Assembly (NCBI GenBank): GCA_018004935.1
Contig: JAGNBF010000038.1
Location: 1 to 63,369, forward strand
Direction: 5' to 3'
DNA from: Chloroflexota bacterium
GTDB lineage: Bacteria; Chloroflexota; Anaerolineae; Promineifilales; Promineifilaceae
DNA length: 63,369 nt
The notes under the pieces were generated by a model. The model saw nothing but the letters and a program-made list of their open reading frames with translations. It did no database searches and had not been told where the DNA came from. Numbering within the stretch: the stretch's first letter is position 1; every line of letters begins with the position of its first letter. This document shows positions 17,471 to 27,500 of this stretch, piece after piece. A program made the translations under genes and the position numbers.

Positions 17471-18142
17471 CTACAGGCTAATTTTACCCCACCACGCCTG
17501 TAACGCCTTCATACCGGTGGCATCAAGTTTGTGGCCGGTGTTCATTTCTACCAGGGTGAGGTTGGCTCCCGCGGCCGCGATCAAGTTGGCCCCTTTTTGC
17601 GCTTGTTCATAGGGGACGGTATCGTCTTTCGTGCCAATAGCCATGAAGATGGGCAGATCTTCTAGTGCGGCCGCATTCACACCGTCTACCTGCTCCGGGG
17701 CGAACCCTACCAAGAGGGCGGCCGCCTGGACCAGGCCAGGGTGAAACATGATGGTGGCTAACAGGGCGGCCGCGCCCTGGCTAAACCCCATCAGGTATAT
17801 CCGTTCCGGGTCGGCGTTGTATTGTTGGGGTAATGCGGTTATGAAAGCGGCGATTTGATCCGCGGCCGCGTGAAAATCATGGAGTGTGGGCCAGGGTGGG
17901 GGGCGCTTCTCCAGCCAGGAATAACTGGCTATTCCATCTGCAATTGGGGCACGGGGGGCAACCAGTAGCCAATTTTCTGGTACGGTACGGGAGAATATCC
18001 ACATGACCTCTTCATTGCCTTTATGGCCGTGAATCATTACGAGTGTCGGGTGGGGGCCAGGGGTGTGAGGGCGAGCCAGACGGTGAATTAGGGTCGCGGC
18101 CGCGAGGCCGGATTGCATTAATTCGGAAGCACGTACAAACAT
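17471..18142 (-). CDS. Alpha/beta-hydrolase, carboxylesterase/phospholipase type
   Basis: 223 residues. The nucleophile elbow is GFSQGAA, the acid is the Asp in GTKDDTVP, and the base is the His in TGHKL, in the right order for the carboxylesterase/phospholipase (YpfH/EstB-like) group, which hydrolyses short acyl esters in the cytoplasm. The N-terminal MIHGHKGNEE gives the oxyanion-hole strand. I chose ATG 18142 over 18172. The gene is dense in octamers (six GCGGCCGC copies, several encoding Ala runs such as GAAALLA). It is first in a leftward set with the small ORF and the zinc-ribbon genes. Confidence 0.88.
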   Translation of the reverse strand: MFVRASELMQSGLAAATLIHRLARPHTPGPHPTLVMIHGHKGNEEVMWIFSRTVPENWLLVAPRAPIADGIASYSWLEKRPPPWPTLHDFHAAADQIAAFITALPQQYNADPERIYLMGFSQGAAALLATIMFHPGLVQAAALLVGFAPEQVDGVNAAALEDLPIFMAIGTKDDTVPYEQAQKGANLIAAAGANLTLVEMNTGHKLDATGMKALQAWWGKISL

Positions 18143-18332
18143 ATTCCTATTATGCCATATGACAGGGGACAAAAAAAATGAGGTGTCCCGTAAGCGGGCG
18201 CTTACGAAACACCTCTGGGGGGGGAGCCAAGATGGAGTATATCAAAACTCGAGTGATTGTCAAAAATTTATCGAAAAAAGAACGATTGTCAATTTACTTT
18301 ATTGTAAAATGGGTTAAGTGAAATTTTGCCTG

Positions 18333-18408
18333 AGGGGGATGGGTCTTCAGCCCCGACTTACTCAGCAGTTGCCGCAGACAAAATGTCACTTTATGACCGT
18401 GGTAAGTA
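18333..18408. repeat. Dispersed repeat family H, copy 2
   Basis: Matches 14671-14745: GGGGGATGGGTCTTCAGCC at 18333, then GTTGCCGC, ACAAAATGTCACTTTATGAC, and CGTGG. Confidence 0.75.
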
Positions 18409-18450
18409 TATATGAGCGGTTATGGTACTACGGCAAAGGGGTAGGAAACA

Positions 18451-18479
18451 AAAAAGCCAGGGGATGACCTGGCTTTTTT
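18451..18479 (-). terminator. Rho-independent terminator of the giant surface protein gene
   Basis: Perfect 11-bp stem AAAAAGCCAGG / CCTGGCTTTTT with loop GGATGA, followed in the minus direction by a T-rich run. It sits 30 bp beyond the stop of the gene at 18509. The A/T symmetry means it could also stop plus-strand transcripts. Confidence 0.85.
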
Positions 18480-18508
18480 GTTTTTAGTTTATTGAACCAG
18501 AGGGGTTA

Positions 18509-21500
18509 TTAAAGGGTCTGGGAGCGGCGGCGCAGGATGACGGCGATGCCACTGGCAACCAGCAGGGCGAACATGATAAAAGGTAGGGAAGAGAACGCGC
18601 GGCCGCGTACTCCCACCAATGTCACATCCGTCGGCGTACCAACGATGATCTGTACCAGATCCGTATCTGTACCCGTGTCATCATCGGTGATTGTCAATGT
18701 GGCCGTAAACGTACCCGCCGTCTGATACAAATGGGTGGGTGTTAACGTGCCGGTGATAATCGTACCATCGCCCAGGTCCCAAACAATGTCATGGCTATCC
18801 AACGTGCCAGGGTCAATGAATGAACCGGCAAAGTTGACGACGGTGGCGAAGTCTACGGTTTGATCTGGCCCGGCGTTGACATCAGGATTGACATTGTTCA
18901 CCATCAGCGTTGTTGCATCAGCATCCGTGCCGGTGTCATCATCGGCGATGCCCACGGTGACGGTGTACGAGTCGGCGGGTGTGCCGGTAGGATCATCGTC
19001 CAGGTAGGTGTGGGTTTCGCTGATGGTGGTTGTGCCCGCACCATAGTTGAACGTTTCGGTGATGCCATCACCCCAATCCACGACGACGGCGAAGGTGTCT
19101 AGCACGCCGGGGTCAATGAGGTTAGCGGTGAGCGCGGCCGCGTCGTTTTCATTGACGCTCGCCACAGCCAGGCTATCCAGCACCGGAGCCACGTTGTCCA
19201 CGGTGATCGTCGTCGTCATCACATCCGTACCACCGTTATCATCGCTGAGGATGAGCGTCACGGTGTAGGTGTCAGACGGGGTAGCGGTGGGGTCGTCGTC
19301 CTGGAAGGTGTGGGTTTCGGTGAAGGCGGTGGTCGCGGCCGCGTAGTTAAACGTATCGGTGATACCATCCCCCCAATCCACCGCCAGGGTAAACGTATCC
19401 AACGGGCTGATCTCGTTGATGTTGCCGGTCAACGTCGCCGTATCCCCTTCATTCACACCGGTGGGGAAGGTTACATTGCTCAACGTTGGGGCCTGATTGT
19501 TGACCACTACGGTAACTGTCTGGGTAATCACCCCACTGTCATCGTCACTCAACGACAGGGCCAGACTGAAGTTCGCCAGGAGCAGTTGGCGCAGTAAGCC
19601 ATCATCCAGATATTGATGTGTCTCGATAAAGGCCGTTGTGCCTGCCGGATAGCTGAACGTTTCGGTGATGCCATCGCCCCAACCAACGGTCAGGGTAAAG
19701 GTGTCCTGCGTTCCCACTTCGGCGATGAAACCGGTCAGCGTCACCACCTCGGTTTCGGTAATGGCGGCGGTGGCGGTCACATTATTGAGTGCCGGAGCCA
19801 CATTGTTGACGGTGAGCGTCGCAGTGTCCGTGTGAGAACCGGTGTCATCATCTGTCAAGGTCAACGAAACGGTGTACGAGTCCGACGAGGTGACGGTGGG
19901 ATTGTCATCCAGGAACTGATGGGTTTCGGTGAAGGTGGTGGTTCCGGCAACATAGTTGAACGTCTGCGGAGCCGAACCATCACCCCAGTTGACCACCAGG
20001 CTAAAGGTGTCCAGCGTACCGGGGTCGGTAATCGTACCGGTCAGGGTAGCTGTATCGTCCTCATTGATGGGGGAACTAATGACCAGACTACCCAACGCCG
20101 GAGCCACATTGCTCACGGTCACGCTGGTGGTGTCGGTGTCGTTGCCCGTGTCATCATCGGTGAGCGACAGGCCGATGGTGTAGTTGTCGGACGGGGTGGC
20201 GGTGGGATTATCGTCCAGGTAGGTGTGGGTTTCACTGAAGCTGGTTGTACCCGCCACGTAGTTGAACGTCTGCGGGGCGGAACCATCACCCCAATCTACC
20301 ACCAGGCTGAACGTATCCAATGTGCCGGGGTCGGTGATCGTGCCACTTAGCGTGGTAGAACCGTTCTCGTTGATGTTCGTGGCGGCGACAGCCGAGAGGG
20401 TCGGAGCGACGTTGTTGACCGTTACGGAGGCACTGTCCGTATCGCTACCGGTGTCATCGTCCGTCAGGGTCAGGCTGATGGTGACATTGTCGGAGGGCGT
20501 ACCGGTGGGATTGTCGTCCTGGTAGGTGTGAGTTTCACTGAAGGTGGTGGTTGCGGCCGCGTAGTTAAACGTCTGCGGGGCCGAACCATCCCCCCAATCT
20601 ACCACCAGGCTGAACGTATCCAACGTGCCAGGGTCGGTAATCGTGCCACTCAACGTAACCGCGCTCCCTTCGTTGACATTGGCCGTGGCCGTCACCCCGG
20701 AGAGAGTCGGAGCCACGTTGCTGACGGTGATGGTGTCACTATCCGTGTCACTACCCGTATCATCATCCGTCAAAGTCAGGTTAATCGTCACATTATCCAC
20801 TGGTGTGCCGGTAGGATTGTCATCCAGGTAGGTGTGGGTTTCGCTGAAGCTGTTTGTGCCCGCCGCATAGTTAAACGTCTGCGGGGCCGAACCATCACCC
20901 CAGTTCACCACCAGGCTGAACGTATCCAACGTGCCAGGGTCGGTAATCGTACCGGTCAACGTGGTTGTGCCATTTTCGTTGACGTTGGTTGCGGCCACGG
21001 CTGAGAGCGTCGGCGCAACATTGCTGACCGTAAACGTTGTGTTGTCCGTATCACTACCGGTGTCATCATCGGTGAGCATCAGGCTAATGGTGTAATCGTC
21101 GGACGATGTGCCGGTAGGATTGTCGTCCAGATATTGATGGGTTTCGCTGAAGCTGGTTGTACCCGCCGCATAGTTGAATGTTTGCGGAGCCGAACCATCA
21201 CCCCAGTTCACCACCAGACTGAACGTATCCAACGTGCCAGGGTCGGTAATCGTGCCGGTCAAGGTTGTCGAGCCATTTTCATTGATGTTGGTGGCCGCTA
21301 AGGTTGACAGGCTGGGTGCCACGTTGTTGATGGTGATGGTGTCAGAATCGGTATCACTGCCGGTGTCATCATCAGCCAGCGTGAGGTTCACCGTGTAACT
21401 GTCCGATGCTGTGCCGGTAGGATTGTCGTCCAGGTAGGTGTGTGTCTCGCTGAAGCTGGTTGTTCCGGCGGGATAGTTTAACAACTGTGGCGCGGAACCA

Positions 21501-24500
21501 TCACCCCAGTCCACCGTCAGTGTAAACGTATCCTGTGTGCCCGGATCGGTGATTGTACCGGTGAGGGTTGCCGTGCCGTTTTCGTTGTGGGGTGAGGTGA
21601 TGTTGACACTGCTCAGGCTGGGGGCGATGTTGTTGACGGTGATTGTGGTGCTATCTGTGTCGTTATTGCCAAAGGTATCTGCCAGGGTCAGATTCACCGT
21701 GTAATTGTCGGACGCTGTGCCGGTGGGATTATCGTCCAGATAGGTATGCGTTTCGCTGAAGCTGGCCGTTCCTGCGGGGTAGGTATACACATCGGTAACA
21801 CCATCGCCCCAAACCACCGTCAGGGTGAAACCATCGCCATCAGAGTCTAGCATATTGCCCGTGAGGGTAGTTGAGCCATTTTCGTTGATGGGGCTGGTGA
21901 TAGCCACATTGGACAACACGGGGGGCTGGTTGCGAATGGGGGTGCTGTCACTGCCACAGTTGTCGGCGGGGTTCAGGTCGGTACCATTGGCCCCGTTGTC
22001 ACTGGCGCAGGCGGTGTTGTTGATGACGATGACACCAGGAGCGGGGTTGTCCACGGTGACGACGAAGGTGGCTGTACCGGAACCACCACCACCGGCCAGG
22101 GGACCAACGGTGAGGGTACAGACACTGCCCGCGTTGTTATTCGGTACGCAGACCCAACCGGCGGAACTGGCGGTAGGATTGAAGGTTGTGTTGGCGGGTA
22201 CGGTATCGGTTACGACGACGCCTATGGCCCCCTGGTTGCCTGCATTGGTGTAGGCGATGGTGTAGGTGATGTTTTCACCGGGCAGGAAGTCCAGACCGCC
22301 ATCGTCTTTACCAACCTGGAGATCGGGCGCGGCCGCAATCGGGGTCGTATCCGTATCGCTGTTGTTGCCAGGGGTGGGGTCGGCTCCATTCGTGCCGTCA
22401 TCGGCAATGGAGGCGGTGTTGCTGGTCTGCGTAACGCCTGCCGCTACGGGATTCACAACCGTCACAGCGAAGGTCGCCGTGCCTGTGCCGCCACCACCCG
22501 CCAACGACCCGACCGCCAGGGTACAGGTACTGCCTGCATTATTGTCCGGGACACAACTCCAACCGGCGGTGCTGGCCCCCGCATTGAAGACGGTATTGGC
22601 CGGAACGACATCCGTCAGGGTAATGCCGGTTGCGCCCTGGTTGCCGCTGTTGGTGTAGGTGAGGGTGTAAGCTATCACACCACCCGGTGTGCCAGTCGCC
22701 CCACCATCCGATTTGCTCAACGACAGGTCAGGCACAGCCGTCAGCGGCGTGGTATCGGTGTCGCTGTTGTCGGCGGGGGTGGGGTCGGTTCCGTTCGTGC
22801 CATCATCGGCGACCGAGGCGGTGTTGCTGATTTGTGTGACGCCGCCCGGAACCGGGTTGTTGACGGTCACGGCAAAGGTTACAGATGCCGGGCCACTGGT
22901 GACAGGCACAGCCCCGATGATGATGGTGCAGACACTCCCGGCGTTGTTATTGGGTACGCAACTCCAACCGGCAGTGCTGGCTCCGGCGTTGAAGGTGCTG
23001 TTGGCCGGGACGGTATCGCTGAGGGTCACACCTGTGGCATTCTGGTTGCCTACGTTGTCGTAGCTGAGGGTATAGGCCACCGTGCCGCCGGGTGTGGTCG
23101 TTGCGCCGCCATCATCTTTGGTGAGGGTCATGTCGGGCGCGGCCGCGACCGGTGTCGTATCGCTACTACTGTTGTTGGCAGGCGTGGGATCCGCCCCGTT
23201 CGTGCCGTCATCGGCGACTGAGGCGGTGTTACTGATTTGCGTGACACCACTGGGAACCGGATTCGCAACGGTAACGGCGAAAGTTGCCGAACCAGAACCG
23301 CCGCCGCCAGCGACAGCCCCAATTGCCAGGGTGCAGGTGCTACCCGCGTTGTTATCTGGCACACAACTCCATCCGGCGGTGCTGGCCCCGGCGTTGAAGG
23401 TGCTGTTGGCGGGGACGGTTTCACTGAGCGTGACGCCGCTTGCGCCCTGGTTGCCGTTGTTGGCATAGTTCAAGGTGTAAGCCACCGTACCGCCCGGTGT
23501 GGTTGTCGCACCACCGTCACTCTTGGTGAGGGTCATATCTGGCGTGGCTGTGACCGGGGTGGTGTCACTACTGCTGTTGTTGCCAGGCGTGGGGTCAGCC
23601 CCATTCGCGCCATCGTCGGCGATGGTGGCGGTGTTGCTGATTTGGGTGACACCGGCCGGAATCGGATTGATTACCGTAATAGCGAAGGTAGCCGAACCGG
23701 AACCGGTTGCCGCTACCGCACCCACGGCCAGGGTACAGGTGCTACCGGCGTTGTTGTCAGGGACACAACTCCAGCCTGCGGTGCTAGCTCCCGCGTTGAA
23801 GGTGGCGTTGGCGGGCACGGTTTCACTGAGGGTGACGCCCGTTGCCCCCTGGTTGCCGTTGTTGGCATAGTTGAGGGTATAGGCGACCGTACCACCGGGT
23901 ATGGTTGTCGCGCCGCCATCATTTTTGGTTACGCTGAGTTCGGGCGCGGCATTTACAGGGGTGGTGTCGGTGTCGCTGTTGTTGCCAGGATTGCTGTCTG
24001 GCCCATTTAGCCCATCGTCACCAATGGTGGCGGTGTTGGTGATCTGGTTGACACCGGCGGCGACAGGGTTGATCACCGTAACCGCATATGTGGCCGAGCC
24101 ACTACCAAATCCAGCCACTGCGCCAATCGCCAGGGTACAGGTACTCCCGGCATTGTTGTTGGGGGTACAGGCCCATCCGGCGGTGCTGGCCCCCGCATTG
24201 AAGGTGGTGTTGGCAGGGACGGTTTCGGTGATGACGACGCCGGTTGCGCCCTGGCCGTTTTGATTGGTGTAGACGAGGGTGTAGGCGACTGTGCCACCTG
24301 GGGCGACGGTCGCGCCACCATCGCTCTTCTCGATGGTGAGATCAGGGGTATTGGTGACGGGGGTGGTGTCGGTGCTACTGTTGTTGGCGGGGGTAGGATC
24401 AGCCCCATTATTGCCATCGTCACCGATGGTGGTAGTGTTGCTGATGCTTGGCCCACCGAGGTAGGGATCGTCTACCGTGACAACGAAGATGATGAAACCG

Positions 24501-27500
24501 TTGCCACCACCACCGCCAACCGTGCCAACGGTGATGGTACAGATGCTACCGGCGTTGTTGTTGGGGGCACAGCTCCATCCGGGATTGCTGGCGGTGGGGT
24601 TGAAGGTGCTGTTGGCCGGTACGGTATCGGTGATGACGACGCCGGTGGCGTTCTGGTTGCCGTTGTTGGCGTAGCTCAGGGTGTAAGTGATGAGGTCGCC
24701 GGGTTCAACGGTGATGCCGCCGTCGCTCTTGGTGATGGTGAAGTCGGGCGCGGCATTGATGGGGGTGGTGTCACTGCCGCTGTTGTTGGCGGGGGTGGGA
24801 TCGGCTCCATTTGTGCCATCATCGGCGACTGAGGCGGTGTTGCTGATTTGGGTGACACCAGCGGGAACCGGGTTGATTACCGTCACGGCAAAGGTGGCAC
24901 TACCCGTACCACCGCCACCGGCTACGGCTCCTACGGCCAGGGTACAGGTACTACCGGCGTTGTTATCGGGAATACAAGACCATCCGGCGGTGCTGGCTCC
25001 GGCATTGAAGATGGTGTTGACCGGGACAGTTTCACTGAGGACCACGTTGGAAGCGCCCTGGTCGCCATTGTTGGTGTAGCTCAGGGTGTAAGCGACGGTG
25101 CCACCGGGTGAGCTGGTTGCGCCACCATCACTTTTGGTGAGACTCAGGTCGGGGGTGGCGGTGACAGGTGTGGTGTCACTGCCGTTGTTGTTGCCAGGGG
25201 TAGGATCGGCTCCATTTGTGCCATCATCGGCGACGGTTGCGGTGTTGCTGATTTGGGTGACACCGGCAGGAACCGGGTTCACGACGGTTACAGCGAAGGT
25301 AGCCGAACCGGAGCCACCGCCACCAGCTACGGCTCCAATTGCCAGTGTACAGGTACTTCCGGCGTTGTTGTTGGGCACACAGACCCAACCGGCGGTACTG
25401 GCTCCGGCGTTAAAACTGCTGTTAGCGGGTACGGTTTCGGTCAGGTTCACGCCGGTTGCGCCCTGGTTGCCGTTGTTGGCGTAGTTCAGGGTGTAGGCAA
25501 CGGTGCCGCCGGGGGTTGTGGTTGCCCCGCCATCACTCTTGGTGAGGCTCATGTCCGGTGCGGCGTTGATGGGTGTGGTGTCACTATCGCTGTTGTTGGC
25601 GGGGGTGGGGTCGGCACCGTTCGCGCCATCATCGGCGACCGAGGCGGTGTTGCTGATTTGGGTCACACCGGCCGCAACCGGGTTCACGATGGTGACGGCA
25701 AAGGTGGCTGTTCCACCCGCGTTGCCACCGTTGACTGTGCCCACATTGAGCGTACAGACACTGCCCGCATTGTTATTAGGAACACAGGCCCAACCAGCGG
25801 TGCTGACACCTGCATTAAAGGTGCTGTTGGCGGGCACGGTGTCGGTGAGGGTGACGTTGGCGGCACCCTGGTTGCCGGTGTTGTTGTAACTCAGGGTATA
25901 GGCGACGACACCACCGGGTGTGCCTGTTGCGCCGCCATCACTTTTACTGATAGTCAGATCAGGGTTGGCGGTGATGGGAGTGGTATCGGTGCTGTTGTTG
26001 TTGGCCGGGGTGGGGTCAGTGCCGCCTGTGCCATCGTCGTCAATCGCGGCGGTGTTGCTGACCGCATCCAGACCGGCGGGGGCCGGGTTGTTGACGGTCA
26101 CGGCGAAGGTGGCAGAGGCCGCGGCCGCGCCCACATTCACATTCCCCACATTCAGCGTACACACACTGCCCGCGTTGTTATTGGGTACACAACTCCAACC
26201 GGCGGTACTGGCCCCAGGGTTAAAAGTGGTGCCAACTGGGACGGTATCACTTAACGTCACACCGCTGGCGTGTTGGTTGCCGGTGTTGGAATAGGTGAGG
26301 GTGTAGGGAATGACATCACCCGGCACGGCGGAGGGTATACCACCGTCTGTTTTGACAACATTCAGGTCGGGCGCTGCATCAATTGGTGTGCAGGTAGGAT
26401 TGGCCGCCCCCGCTACACTGGGGTCATCAGAAAGGACGTTACTGAAATTACTGCCGCTAATGGTGGCCTGGTTACAGGTGGTGTTGCTACCTGCCGGGAA
26501 TGGGTTTTGAATGACTACCTGGAAGGTGATGGTGGTTTGTTCGCCAAAGGGCATGGTGAAGGGACCAACGGTTGTGATGGCCTCGGGGGCGCGGGCGGGT
26601 AGGGTGTCATCGTTGGTGGGGGTGGGGGGTGCGGCCGCGTCAAGAATCGCCGCACCCGGCTCCGGTGTCTCTTCAGCAATAGGAGTTGCCGAGGGGCTGG
26701 GTTCAATTCCTAAAGTTGGGTAGGGCACAGGTGGAACAGATGAACCCTCAGAGGTAGCCCCTTCTTCAGAAGATATAGCCGGATTGCCTGAATCGGTGGT
26801 TTCAGATGGATTGATCTCGGCATCTGGGCTAGAGATGTAAACCGGGGCAAATGTTGGCAGTGGCGGATTGGTACAGGTGCCATTAAACGTGGGGACGCTA
26901 CCGGCGACGGTGGCCCCACTATTGGCTCCAGCTAGATTGGCAACGGATGATTGGGTGATCTGTCCCACTGCCGGAGCCGCCCCAATCGTGAAATTAATTA
27001 CGCCGGGGGATCCCAAGGCTCCGTTGTCGTTACCCGTAAGATGATAACAACTGTTGGCTTCATCCTGAGTGATGAGAACGATTTCATCTTCATTCGCATC
27101 TACATCAATGTTGATCAGGTCGTTATCAACAAAACGCACCTGTCCTCTGGGGGTAAATACGCCTAAATCTTCATCTGAGAAATAGCGGAAAGCCTCAGAG
27201 GTGGTTTCTCGGAAAGTGTTACCTTCTACGGTCAGGTATAAGTTGCCCTGATGATCCCGGTTCAGGACCTGCATCCCATCATCCCCGCGGCTGTTCAGGT
27301 CAAAACTGTTGTTCAGGACAGCAATGGTCCAGGTGCGGTTTTCGCCGCCGGTAAACCCATCCAGGCTCAGGCGAACACCATCCCCAAGTCCGGCCGCGGG
27401 ATCCATGCTGACGGTGTTGCCGCTAATGGTGCCGTTGAGATTACCACCGGTTGTTCCGGCTGTGGCTATAATAATCCCTTCGATGGTGTTGGTGAGGGTA

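Larger units (their letters stand above)
18143..18508. other. Intergenic region with hairpin, repeat H and terminator
   Basis: Contains an imperfect hairpin at 18181-18214 (AGGTGT and GTAAGC with complements, loop GGGC), repeat H copy 2 at 18333-18408, and the terminator of the giant surface gene (18451-18479). No gene is seen. Confidence 0.8.

Noticed and set aside
19613-26254. Long plus-strand open frames opposite the giant surface gene (for example 19613-20350 and 25253-26254)
   Set aside because: They repeat with the period of the DUF11/PKD DNA units and translate to low-complexity Gly/Val/Arg sequence. They are antisense shadows of the real gene.
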